A stretch of 64,000 bases of DNA. Source: WHSW01 sp963705955. GTDB lineage: Bacteria; Actinomycetota; Thermoleophilia; Solirubrobacterales; 70-9. Under the pieces are notes generated by a model, which saw nothing but the letters and a program-made list of their open reading frames with translations, did no database searches and was not told where the DNA came from. The DNA is taken from NCBI GenBank assembly GCA_963705955.1, contig CAVPLH010000009.1, positions 1 through 64,000 of the forward strand. The letters are read 5' to 3'. The number at the start of each line of letters is the position of its first letter. The stretch's first letter is position 1. A program made the translations under genes and the position numbers. Of the stretch, positions 51,126-59,482 are shown piece after piece.

Positions 51126-51832
51126 CGCTCGACCTCCGCCCTGCGGCGCGACTCGCGCAACAGCCGCTCGGTATCGGCAATCAGCTGCGCCTCGGAGAGC
51201 TCGTCGCTGCCGATCTTCGCCCCACTGAGGATCCCGCCGGGATAGGCGAACGCGACCGTCGGGCAGACACCGACTCGGTAGAGGTTCGAGACCGCCCCAT
51301 CGGCGTCGTATCCGACCGGGATCGTCCAGCCGCGCTGCTCGACTATCCGCCGCGCCTCGTCGCGGTCGTCTCGGACGTCGATCGAGAGGAAGTTGACCCG
51401 GCCCTGAAACCGCTTCGCGACCCGATCGACCACGTCCTGGGTCGGGAGGCAGTCGGCGCCCCCGGTGAACCAGAACGAGATCACCAGCGGGCGGTCGAAG
51501 AGGTCGCAGACCCTGATGATCTGGGGGAGATCGACGTCGCAGGCGGGGGTACGGCGATCCTCGGGCGGGCACGGGTTCGCGGAGGTCTCGCAGTCGTCCT
51601 GAAAGACGTTCGCGTCGCCCTCGGTGGAGCCGCGCAGCTTCGGTACCGCGAACTCCGCCAGCGGCGTGCCGCGATCGGCGGTGTCGGTTCCGAGGATGCC
51701 CGCGTCGCGGTTGCGGATCGTGTTGATCGTCGCGATCACGATCACGACCAGGAAGGCGATCCCGACGAAGGTCGAATAGCGGCTCGAGGTCGAGCGCCGC
51801 TGCCTCGGGGCCGAGTCGCCATCCTCGCTCAT
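51122..51832 (-). CDS. Membrane-anchored thioredoxin-fold (TlpA-like) protein
   Basis: Protein of 236 residues. One N-terminal membrane helix, TFVGIAFLVVIVIATINTIR, anchors an outward thioredoxin-like domain: LVISFWFTGGADCLPTQDVV (active-site region), VNFLSIDVRDDRDEARRIVE and a cis-Pro-like VGVCPTVAFAYPGG. At the redox site a single Cys is present instead of CxxC, so ordinary disulfide exchange is unlikely; other Cys (CETSANPC, CDVDLP) may form structural disulfides. The ATG overlaps the MMPL stop (ATGA) and the stop overlaps the B3/B4 start, so the three are co-translated. Confidence 0.82.
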   Translation of the reverse strand: MSEDGDSAPRQRRSTSSRYSTFVGIAFLVVIVIATINTIRNRDAGILGTDTADRGTPLAEFAVPKLRGSTEGDANVFQDDCETSANPCPPEDRRTPACDVDLPQIIRVCDLFDRPLVISFWFTGGADCLPTQDVVDRVAKRFQGRVNFLSIDVRDDRDEARRIVEQRGWTIPVGYDADGAVSNLYRVGVCPTVAFAYPGGILSGAKIGSDELSEAQLIADTERLLRESRRRAEVER

Positions 51833-54495
51833 CCGTGGTCGGGGGCCGCGCGAGGCCGGTGGCGGCGGCGACGCAGGGCGCCGAGGGGGGCGAAGCCGGC
51901 CTCCGCCCAGACCAGGGCCGCGGGGAGGACGATCAGGACCCCGAGCAGGGCGACGCTGAGGTCGAGCACCGTGACGATGCCGAAGTCGCGCAGCATCCGG
52001 ATGTCGGTCGCGATCAGCGCCGCGAACCCGGCGATCGCCGTGATCCCCGATGCGAGCACCGCCATCCCGGTGCGCGAGTACGCCCGCCGCAGGGCCTCGC
52101 CGACCGGCACGCCCGGACCGCGCTCCTCCTCGTAGCGGGCCGAGAGCAGGACGCTGAACTCGGTCGCGATCGCGATCACGAGCGCCCCGAGGGTCGCGGA
52201 CATCGGGTTCAGCGGCACCCCGGCGATCGCGAGGCCGAGCGCCGACCAACCGGTCGCGAGCGCGATCGGGATCAACGGCACGAGGGCGCGGCGGATCGAG
52301 CGGTAGACCGCGAGCAGCACCAGCGCCACCGCGGCGAGTCCGACGACCGTGAGCAGGTAGCGGTTGCCGGAGAGCGCCGAGTTCGCGTCGGCGGCCAGCA
52401 CCGGGAGCCCGACGACGTCGGCGGTGACGCCTGACGGCGGGTCGTTCCCGGTCCCCGGTGGGTCGATCTCGGAGCGGATCGCGTCGATCAGCTGCTCCTG
52501 CTGGTCGAACGGCATCACCTTGATCCCGAACGCGATCACCGCGGTGTCGCGCTGCTGGTCGAGCACCGCCTGGGAGAAGTACGGCGGCAGCAGGTCGAGG
52601 ACCCGTTTCGCGCGTGCCCGGCTCGGCAGCGCGGGGGCGTCGCTTTCGAACAGGTCCGGGAGCGCGATCGAGGGACAGAGCTTCGTCTGCTGCTCGAGGC
52701 ACGAGGTCGGGGCCCCGGTGAACCCCGCCCGCTCGAGCACCCGTGCCTTGTAGTCGCGCATCCACCCGATCACCGCGGGATCGGTGAAATCAGGGGCGTG
52801 GACCGTGACGTCGACCTCGCCCGAGACCCCGGTCGCGTTCTCGAGCTCGTCGACGTTCTGGAGCTCGGGGAGATTGGCGGGCACGAGCTCGCGGATATCG
52901 GAGATCACCTCGGTGCGCGTCCCCACCGCCCAGCCGCCGATCGCAAGCGCGAGCGCGACGAGCAGCACCAGCCCCGGCGCAGCGATCGCGGCGGCGAGGG
53001 TGCGACGCCCGATCGCCCGGATCCGTTCCGCGCTGCGGCGGCGGGCCTCGCCGGCGGCGGCGAGTGCGGCGGTGCCACCGAGCCGACCCCGGAGCCGGCG
53101 CGCTCGTCCTCCGATCCTCGACTCCGTCGTCCGCGGGGTGAGCGAGAGAAGTGCCAGCCCGGCGCTCAGCGCGACGACGAATGCGATCGCGATCCCGGCG
53201 ACGAGCAAAAGGCCGAAGCCGCGCACCATCGGGATCGGCGACAAGAGCAGGACGAGGAAGCCGACCCCGGTGGCAAGCACCGCGGTGCCGATCACAGGCC
53301 CACCCCGCGCGGCGGCCTCGACTGCGGCCCGGGCGGGCGAGGATCCGCCGGCCCTCGCCTCGCCGAATCGCGCCTGGAACTGGATCGCGTAGTCGACCGC
53401 GAGCCCGACCAGGATCGGCAGCACGGCCAGCGAGGCCATCGTCAAGGAACCCCCGAAGGCGGCGAGCAAGCCGAAGCTGACCGCCGCGGCGACCAGCGCG
53501 ATCGCCAGCGGCAGGAGGCGGATCGGCGGCCCGAAGATCAGCGCCAGGGTGATCGTCATGACCACCAGCGCGGCGGCCAGAAGGACGAAGATCTCGCTCG
53601 ACAGCTTGTCCGCGAGCCCCTCGACGACGACCGGTACGCCGCTGACGACGTAGTCCGCGTCGCGGATCGCAAACGCCGGGTCGGCGACCGCGTCGCGGAT
53701 CAGCCCGATCGCCTCGCGCCGCTCCGACGCGCTCAGCTCGGGCCGCAGCCGGATCGAGATCAGCGCCGAGTCGCTGCTCGGGAACAGATACGAGAAGCGT
53801 GGCTTCGGCTGGCCCGGCCGGCGGCTGTCGAAGACCACCGAGCTGACGAAGGTCGGATCGTCGATCCGCGGCAGCCCCGTCTGGCCGTAGCGGAGCGCGA
53901 TCTGCAGCAGCTGGTTGCGAAAGGCGGTGATCACCTCGCCCGCCGCCGCGCCTGCCGCCGCCCGCTGCTCCGGCTTCGAGAGGCCCTGGCGCCGGGCTGC
54001 CAGCGCGGCGCGGGCGCCCGCCTCGCGCGCCTGCGCGACCGCCGCCTGCGATTGCTCGCCGAGCAGCTTGTCCGCTTGGGTCGCGAACTGGTTCAGGAAG
54101 GTCGCCGGGCCGTAGACGACCTTCGCCGGCTTCAGCTCGGCGAGCCGGGCGCAGGGAGCGGGCGCCGGCTGGTTCGTGATCACCTTGCCGCCCGGGGCGT
54201 TGCCGGCCAGGCAGCCCTCGAGCGAGAGCAACTTGGTCAGGTCCGAGGTGAGGACGAGCTGGCGAAGGTCGCCCTTGACGAGGACGACGACGGCGTCGTC
54301 GCCGAACTTCTGCTTGAAGTCCTGGGTCGCAACGTAAGCCTTCGAGTCGTTGTCGACCAGCTGGTCGGTGCCGGCGTCGGCCTCCAGCCCCACCGCTCCG
54401 ACGAGTCCGACCAGCGCCGCGAGGGCGGTCGCCGCCAAGACCGGCGCCGGGCGCTCGACGCACCATGCCGCAACGCGTGCGAGGAGGTTGCGCAT
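51829..54495 (-). CDS. MMPL/RND-family transporter
   Basis: Large membrane transporter of 888 residues of the MMPL/RND superfamily (hopanoid-, lipid- or drug-type exporters). The first helix is VLAATALAALVGLVGAVGLE, followed by a periplasmic-type loop of about 230 residues. Then come five helices with SLAVLPILVGLAVDYAIQFQ (sterol-sensing/RND signature), a second large loop and a final helix bundle containing ALVIAIATEFSVLLSARYEE. The internal duplication is typical. It sits in a coupled unit with the thioredoxin-fold protein, downstream of the Mla-type lipid transporter genes, suggesting lipid traffic. Confidence 0.88.
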   Translation of the reverse strand: MRNLLARVAAWCVERPAPVLAATALAALVGLVGAVGLEADAGTDQLVDNDSKAYVATQDFKQKFGDDAVVVLVKGDLRQLVLTSDLTKLLSLEGCLAGNAPGGKVITNQPAPAPCARLAELKPAKVVYGPATFLNQFATQADKLLGEQSQAAVAQAREAGARAALAARRQGLSKPEQRAAAGAAAGEVITAFRNQLLQIALRYGQTGLPRIDDPTFVSSVVFDSRRPGQPKPRFSYLFPSSDSALISIRLRPELSASERREAIGLIRDAVADPAFAIRDADYVVSGVPVVVEGLADKLSSEIFVLLAAALVVMTITLALIFGPPIRLLPLAIALVAAAVSFGLLAAFGGSLTMASLAVLPILVGLAVDYAIQFQARFGEARAGGSSPARAAVEAAARGGPVIGTAVLATGVGFLVLLLSPIPMVRGFGLLLVAGIAIAFVVALSAGLALLSLTPRTTESRIGGRARRLRGRLGGTAALAAAGEARRRSAERIRAIGRRTLAAAIAAPGLVLLVALALAIGGWAVGTRTEVISDIRELVPANLPELQNVDELENATGVSGEVDVTVHAPDFTDPAVIGWMRDYKARVLERAGFTGAPTSCLEQQTKLCPSIALPDLFESDAPALPSRARAKRVLDLLPPYFSQAVLDQQRDTAVIAFGIKVMPFDQQEQLIDAIRSEIDPPGTGNDPPSGVTADVVGLPVLAADANSALSGNRYLLTVVGLAAVALVLLAVYRSIRRALVPLIPIALATGWSALGLAIAGVPLNPMSATLGALVIAIATEFSVLLSARYEEERGPGVPVGEALRRAYSRTGMAVLASGITAIAGFAALIATDIRMLRDFGIVTVLDLSVALLGVLIVLPAALVWAEAGFAPLGALRRRRHRPRAAPDHG

Positions 54496-54584
54496 GGGCT
54501 CAGATTAGGGGCGCAGATGAAGCGGGGAGCAGGGAGGGCGGGACGTGGGCGCCGGGGAGCGCCCCGTCCGCTGCGCCACGCCCC

Positions 54585-55598
54585 CTAGTCCATCGCCAGC
54601 GGGCCGTGGGTCTCCGCGTTGAGGAACTGCGAGACGAACTCGTTGTCGGAGTGAAAGAGCTCCTCTGAGGGGCCGGACTCGACGATCTTGCCCTTCCAGA
54701 GCACGGCGATGAAGTCGGCGATCCGCCGCGCCGTGCCGAGGTCGTGGCTGATCACCAGATAGCAGCCGCCGTTCTCCTCGTGGACCTCGCGAATCAGCTC
54801 GCAGAGGAGCGCGGTGCGCACCGGGTCGAGACCCGAGTCGGGCTCGTCGAACATCACGATCGCCGGGTCGAGGACGAGCGCCCGAGCGAAGCCGGCGCGC
54901 TTGCGCATCCCGCCGGAGAGCTCGTTCGGCATCTTGTCCATCGCCTCGGCGAGACCCACCTCGCGGAGGCGGCGGTTGCAGATCTCGCCGATCTCGTCCT
55001 CACCCTTGTCGGTGTGCTGGCGGAGCGGGAACGCGGTGTTGTCGAACACGTTCATCGACCCGAACAGGGCCCCGTCCTGGAACAGCAGGCCGAACTTCTT
55101 GCGCATCTCGAACAGCTCGTCGTCGGTCATCGCGGGAACCGACTCCCCGTGCACGAGAACGTCGCCCGAGTCCGGATAGAGGAGGCCGACGATGTGCTTG
55201 ATGAGCACGCTCTTCCCGGTCCCGGACGGTCCGAGGACCATCGAGATCTGGTCATCGGGAAGGCCGAGGTTGAGGCCGTTGAGGATCCGGGTGCGGCCGA
55301 ACTGCTTGACGACGTCGATGATCTCGATCGCGTCGGTGCCGCCGTGGTCGCGCTTCTTGCCCGTGTGCCACCGATACGGGTTGGGCTCCTTCGGATCGAC
55401 CCCGGGAATCGAGTAGTCGCGGTGCAGGCTGCCGAGCTCCGGCGCGGGCTCCTCATAGGTACCGGCATCCTCGTCGCCGACCGAGTCCGCGAACCGCTCC
55501 TGCTCGGTTGCAAGCTGGGCGTCCTCGGGCTGCTCCTCGGCCACCGCCTCGTCGGTACCGGGCTCCTGGGTGCGCTCTCGATCCTCGTCCGCCATCAC
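54585..55598 (-). CDS. MlaF/Mkl-like ABC transporter ATP-binding protein
   Basis: ATPase of 337 residues that energises MCE/Mla-type lipid transport. An acidic N-terminal extension of about 90 residues (ERTQEPGTDEAVAEEQPEDA) precedes the ABC domain. Walker A is GPSGTGKSVLIKHIVGL (about residues 123-139), the signature is LSGGMRKRAGFARALVLDPA, Walker B is IVMFDEPDSGLD and the switch is VISHDLGTARRIAD. The Ser-Gly-Leu-Asp sequence and the Lys-Ser-Val Walker A are Mkl/MlaF-like. It follows two MlaE permease genes on the same strand. Confidence 0.9.
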   Translation of the reverse strand: MMADEDRERTQEPGTDEAVAEEQPEDAQLATEQERFADSVGDEDAGTYEEPAPELGSLHRDYSIPGVDPKEPNPYRWHTGKKRDHGGTDAIEIIDVVKQFGRTRILNGLNLGLPDDQISMVLGPSGTGKSVLIKHIVGLLYPDSGDVLVHGESVPAMTDDELFEMRKKFGLLFQDGALFGSMNVFDNTAFPLRQHTDKGEDEIGEICNRRLREVGLAEAMDKMPNELSGGMRKRAGFARALVLDPAIVMFDEPDSGLDPVRTALLCELIREVHEENGGCYLVISHDLGTARRIADFIAVLWKGKIVESGPSEELFHSDNEFVSQFLNAETHGPLAMD

Positions 55599-55611
55599 GT
55601 CCTTCCTTCGC

Positions 55612-56406
55612 TCATCCGCCGATCGGCGCCCTCGGGTTGGCGCCCCAGAAGATCAGGGTGCCCATCATCCCGATGATGTGGACCAGCACGATATTGAGGA
55701 CCATCGACTTCGCGGTCGCGGTCCCGACCCCGACCGGTCCGCCGGAGGCCGTGTAGCCGTAATAGCAGCCGACGAGCACGATCGCGGTCGCCATGAACAT
55801 CGCCTTGATGAGGCTGAATAAGAGGTCGGGCGGGTTCTGAAACATCCAGAAGATCAGGAAGTAGCCGCCCGAGGAGACCTCGCCGATCTGCTCGACCACG
55901 GCCAGATAGGAGGCCAGATAGCCGACTCCGATCGCCGCCAGGTACATGAACGGCAGCGTCATCCAGGCGCCGAGCAGCCGCGTCCCGCAGAGGAAGATCA
56001 TCGGGTTGACGCCCATCACCTCGAGCGCGTCGATCTCGTCGGAGATCCGCATCGCGCCGAGCTCGGCGACGATCCCGGTCCCGACCTTGGCGGCCATCAT
56101 GTAGCCGAACGCGTACGGGATCACCTCACGCAGGTCACACCAGGCGGCAAAGACGCCTGCGTAGGCGGGCGAGCCGACGGAGCGGTTGAAGTAGGCGCCC
56201 TCGATCCCGCATTGCAGGCCCAAGATGAAGACGAGCCCCCAGATGACGATCGTCGAGCCCAAGATCAGGATCCCCGCCTGGCGCAGCGCCTCGCCGAAGA
56301 AGCGCATCACCCGGCCCGTGTAGACGATCCCGAGCACCCGGCCGCAAAAGCGCCCGATGTCGCCGAGCGAGCTGAGCCAGTCTCTTGGGACTGCGAGCCA
56401 GCCCAT
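55612..56406 (-). CDS. MlaE/YrbE-family permease (second)
   Basis: Permease of 264 residues of the MlaE (YrbE) family, the membrane component of MCE-type lipid transporters. Blocks: LGIVYTGRVMRFFGEALRQA, ILILGSTIVIWGLVFILGLQ, AKVGTGIVAELGAMRISDEI (family hallmark), DALEVMGVNPMIFLCGTRLL and a C-terminal GCYYGYTASGGPVGVGTATA. The ATG at 56406 (MGWLAVPRDWLSSLGDIG) is preferred; the longer open frame would translate the hairpin repeat upstream. The ATPase gene starts 13 bp downstream. Confidence 0.9.
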   Translation of the reverse strand: MGWLAVPRDWLSSLGDIGRFCGRVLGIVYTGRVMRFFGEALRQAGILILGSTIVIWGLVFILGLQCGIEGAYFNRSVGSPAYAGVFAAWCDLREVIPYAFGYMMAAKVGTGIVAELGAMRISDEIDALEVMGVNPMIFLCGTRLLGAWMTLPFMYLAAIGVGYLASYLAVVEQIGEVSSGGYFLIFWMFQNPPDLLFSLIKAMFMATAIVLVGCYYGYTASGGPVGVGTATAKSMVLNIVLVHIIGMMGTLIFWGANPRAPIGG

Positions 56407-56448
56407 CAGGCGCGCCCGGTCGGGTCGGCGGCCGACGGCGCGCCGGAA

Positions 56449-56516
56449 GCTGGCAGCTGGCAGCTGGCAGGCTGGCCGAAGCACACCGTGCCAGCTGCCA
56501 GCTGCCAGCTGCCAGC
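56449..56516. repeat. Heptamer-based perfect hairpin repeat (copy 2)
   Basis: Three GCTGGCA heptamers run in one direction (56449-56470) and their exact inverse, CTGCCAG units, follows (56495-56516), giving a 22-bp perfect stem with a 24-nt loop (56471-56494). It lies between the stop of the first YrbE gene and the start of the second. It is related to the copy at 40208-40310. Confidence 0.85.
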
Positions 56517-56523
56517 GCTCCGC

Positions 56524-57330
56524 TCACTTGATCACCGAGATCTCTGGATGGGTCGCCAAGAGCGTCTGCGTGAAGACGTAGTTGAACGCAAAGACGCCCA
56601 GGAAGGCGATCACGACCGCTTCGTTTACCGCCCGCCCCACCCCCTCGGCGCCTCCGGACGCATTCATCCCCTTATAGGAGCAGACGATCGCGATGATCGC
56701 CCCGAACAGGGTCGTCTTTAAGATCGACCCCCAGAGGTCGGTGACCGAGGCGTTGTTGAACAGGGTCGCGAAGAAGCCGCCGAGCGGCTGGCCGTAGGCG
56801 ATCTCGGCGAACAGCCCGCCGGCGATCCCGAACAGGAGCGCGTAGATGTCGAGCAGCCCGGTGATCAGCATCAGGCTGAGAAAGCGCGGCACGACGAGGT
56901 TCTTGATCGGGTCGACGCCGAGCACCTGCAGCGCGTCGAGCTCCTCGCGGATCTTCCGCGCCCCGAGGTCGGCGGTGATCGCTGTCCCGGCGACCCCGGC
57001 GACCACGACCGCGGTCACGAACGGCGCGAACTCGCGCACCGAGGCGAGGATGAAGAAGCCCCCGAGCCGGTCCAGGGCGCCGAACAGGCTGAGGAAGTTG
57101 GCCGCCTGCAGGCCCGGGGCGCCGAACCCGAAAGCGACGGTCGAGATCAGCATCGGAAACCAGCAGAGCTGCAGCGCGAAGAGGAACTGACTGACGAACT
57201 CGCCGCCGTAGGGGTAGGGGGGCCGGACGGTCGCGGTGATCGTCTTGCCGGTCAGGATCATCATGTTCCCGACCTGCTCGAACAGCGATTTTGCGGGAAG
57301 GAATGCCCTGTCAGCGACTGATCTGACCAT
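56524..57330 (-). CDS. MlaE/YrbE-family permease (first)
   Basis: First of two MlaE-family permeases, 268 residues. Segments: LFEQVGNMMILTGKTITATV, LQLCWFPMLISTVAFGFGAP, VAGTAITADLGARKIREELD (family hallmark), LQVLGVDPIKNLVVPRFLSL and CSYKGMNASGGAEGVGRAV. GGAGGAG lies 3 nt before the ATG at 57330; the much longer frame to 58053 lies antisense to the divergent lipoprotein. In actinobacteria two YrbE genes usually precede six mce genes, but here the order is YrbE, hairpin, YrbE, ATPase, MMPL. Confidence 0.9.
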   Translation of the reverse strand: MVRSVADRAFLPAKSLFEQVGNMMILTGKTITATVRPPYPYGGEFVSQFLFALQLCWFPMLISTVAFGFGAPGLQAANFLSLFGALDRLGGFFILASVREFAPFVTAVVVAGVAGTAITADLGARKIREELDALQVLGVDPIKNLVVPRFLSLMLITGLLDIYALLFGIAGGLFAEIAYGQPLGGFFATLFNNASVTDLWGSILKTTLFGAIIAIVCSYKGMNASGGAEGVGRAVNEAVVIAFLGVFAFNYVFTQTLLATHPEISVIK

Positions 57331-57501
57331 CTGCTCCTCCGGTCGCCGACACCACCCGGCAGCCAGTCGGACAAGATTATTCGATGGACAGCACCGCCGC
57401 CACCCCCAACCGTCAGGCGGACCGCGGGTCGAGCCGCGTTGACCGCCGATCGGGCCGGACTGGGCTGGCGAGACCCCGCGCGGTGGTATGTTCCGGCCGC
57501 C

Positions 57502-58203
57502 TTGGGGGAGGAGATCGCCACAAGGGTCCGCCCACAGCGCACGCTCCGAGGTGCACGGACGCTCTTCGCGCTCGCCGCGGCCGCCGTCCTCGCCTCGGGT
57601 GTCGCGGCGTGCGGGAGCAGCGGGACCCGCCAGGACGCCGACGAGCCGAGCGCTAATTTCCCCGTCGACGTCGTCAGCGCGGAGTTCCCGAAGGAACAGC
57701 GGCTCGCGCAGACGAGCGACCTGCGACTCGAGGTCAAGAACTCCGGCAACGAGCAGGTCCCCAACCTCGCGGTGACGATCTGGACCGGCGACGAGAAGGC
57801 CGGCGGGTCGTTCCAGGTGCGCTCCGACCAACCGGGGCTCGCCGATCCCAACCGCCCGGTGTGGGTGCTGGAGAACGGCTACCCGAAGCTGCTCACGGCG
57901 GGCGTCGATCAGCGCACCCTCGATCAAGCTCCGACCGCGGGGGCCGACGTCGCGCAGACCGACACGTTCGCGTTCGGGCCGGTCGCGCCCGGCGACAGCA
58001 AGGACATCGTCTGGCGCCTGACGCCGGTGGTCGCCGGGACGTACACGATCCACTACGAGCTCGCCGCGGGCCTGACCGGCAAGGCGAAGGCGGTGACCGG
58101 CGACGGGAGCAAGGTCGAGGGCGAGTTCGTGGTCACGATCTCCAGCAAGCCCCCACGCGCCAGCGTCGACGCCAACGGCAAGGTCGTCCTGCAGGGCAAC
58201 TGA
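57502..58203 (+). CDS. Lipoprotein with CARDB-like beta-sandwich domain
   Basis: Exported lipoprotein of about 233 residues. The signal is TLFALAAAAVLASGVAAC-GS with a lipobox. Mature sequence (FPVDVVSAEFPKEQRLAQTS) leads to a beta-sandwich with DLRLEVKNSGNEQVPNLAVT and FAFGPVAPGDSKDIVWRLTP, like CARDB or DUF11 Ig-type repeats that bind or space cell-surface proteins. No enzymatic motif. The TTG start at 57502 is favoured: TATGTT lies 9 nt upstream, and a start at 57439 would add 21 residues. It is divergent from the YrbE operon and precedes two sugar-dehydrogenase genes. Confidence 0.75.
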   Translation: MGEEIATRVRPQRTLRGARTLFALAAAAVLASGVAACGSSGTRQDADEPSANFPVDVVSAEFPKEQRLAQTSDLRLEVKNSGNEQVPNLAVTIWTGDEKAGGSFQVRSDQPGLADPNRPVWVLENGYPKLLTAGVDQRTLDQAPTAGADVAQTDTFAFGPVAPGDSKDIVWRLTPVVAGTYTIHYELAAGLTGKAKAVTGDGSKVEGEFVVTISSKPPRASVDANGKVVLQGN

Positions 58204-58228
58204 CCCGCTCCGCTACCGTGCCTCGACG

Positions 58229-59482
58229 GTGCGAACGCGGAGGTGCAAGGCAACGGCACTGGCCGGATCGATCGCCGTCCTCGCAGTCGTCGCGCCGGGA
58301 TGCGGAGGTTCCGGTGCGGCGCCGTCGACGTCCGCGAACGCGACTACGACGACCTCAACCGGCGAGGCGACGACGACTCGACCCACCGGCGGCCCCGGGC
58401 CGCAGGTGGGCGACGGGAACGGTGGCGTCGCGCTGCAGAAGATCGGTGACTTCGAGCAGCCGGTCTATGTCACCGGATCGCCTTTCGACGATGCCGTCTA
58501 CGTGGTCGAGCAGTGCGGGCGGGTCATCCGGGTTCCGCCGGGCGGCGGACAGCCGCGCGTATTTCTCGAGATCAGCGATCAGGTCACCTGCGGCGGCGAG
58601 CAGGGCCTGCTCTCGGTCGCCTTCGACCCGATCGACGAGACGCTGCTCTACGTCTACTTCACCGACACCGACGCCAACCAGCGGATCGTCGAATACCGCC
58701 GCTCGTCGGCGGACCCGACCGTCGCCGACCCGGCGAGCGCCCGCGAGGTGCTCGAGATGGACGACGAGGCGCCGAACCACAACGGAGGCCTGTTGCTGTT
58801 CGGGCCCGATCGCGACCTCTACGTCGGCACCGGCGACGGCGGCGGCGAGGGCGACCCGGAGCGAAGCGCCCAGGATCTCTCGTCGCCGTTGGGCAAGATC
58901 CTGCGGATCGATCCCCACGACGCCGGCTCCGAGCCGTACACGATCCCGGGCGGAAATCCGTATGCCGGCGACCCCGGTGCCCGACCCGAGGTGCTGATCC
59001 GCGGGCTTCGCAACCCGTGGCGCTTCTCGTTCGACCAGACGACCGGAGACCTGTGGATCGGCGACGTCGGCCAGAGCACGTTCGAGGAGATCGACGCCGC
59101 GCCCGCGTCCCAGGTCGATTCGGGGCTCAACTACGGCTGGTCGGCGTTCGAGGGCACGGACCGCTTCAACTCGGACCAGTCGGCGCCCGGTGCGCGGCCG
59201 CCGGTGCTCGAGTACAGCCATGACCACGGTTGCTCTGTGACCGGCGGCTACGTCGTCCGCGACCGCGACCTGCCGACGCTCTACGGGCGCTATCTGTACG
59301 GCGACTACTGTGCGGGCCAGTTGCGCAGCTTCAGCGCCGACCCCCAGCGGATGGCGAGCGACGACCGCGCTCTCGGGCCGCGGGTCGCCGCCTTGAGCTC
59401 GTTCGGGATCGCGCGCGGGCAGATCTACGTGACCTCGAGCCAGGGACCGGTCTACCGGCTCGTCCCGGAGCCCGGCGGTTGA
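58229..59482 (+). CDS. PQQ-dependent sugar dehydrogenase-like lipoprotein (first)
   Basis: Secreted beta-propeller of 417 residues related to soluble glucose/sorbosone dehydrogenases. The N terminus is a lipoprotein signal (GSIAVLAVVAPGC-GG) and a Thr-rich linker. Propeller motifs: GDFEQPVYVTGSPFDDAVYV, GEQGLLSVAFDP, NHNGGLLLFGPDRDLYVGTG, LRIDPHDAG, RGLRNPWRFSFDQTTGDLWI and SVTGGYVVRDRDLPTLYGRY. The Asn-His-Asn-Gly-Gly and Arg-Asn-Pro-Trp-Arg blocks are typical. PQQ and substrate binding are inferred from the family. A TACCGT box lies 9 nt before the GTG. The stop overlaps the next start (TTGA). Confidence 0.88.
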   Translation: MRTRRCKATALAGSIAVLAVVAPGCGGSGAAPSTSANATTTTSTGEATTTRPTGGPGPQVGDGNGGVALQKIGDFEQPVYVTGSPFDDAVYVVEQCGRVIRVPPGGGQPRVFLEISDQVTCGGEQGLLSVAFDPIDETLLYVYFTDTDANQRIVEYRRSSADPTVADPASAREVLEMDDEAPNHNGGLLLFGPDRDLYVGTGDGGGEGDPERSAQDLSSPLGKILRIDPHDAGSEPYTIPGGNPYAGDPGARPEVLIRGLRNPWRFSFDQTTGDLWIGDVGQSTFEEIDAAPASQVDSGLNYGWSAFEGTDRFNSDQSAPGARPPVLEYSHDHGCSVTGGYVVRDRDLPTLYGRYLYGDYCAGQLRSFSADPQRMASDDRALGPRVAALSSFGIARGQIYVTSSQGPVYRLVPEPGG

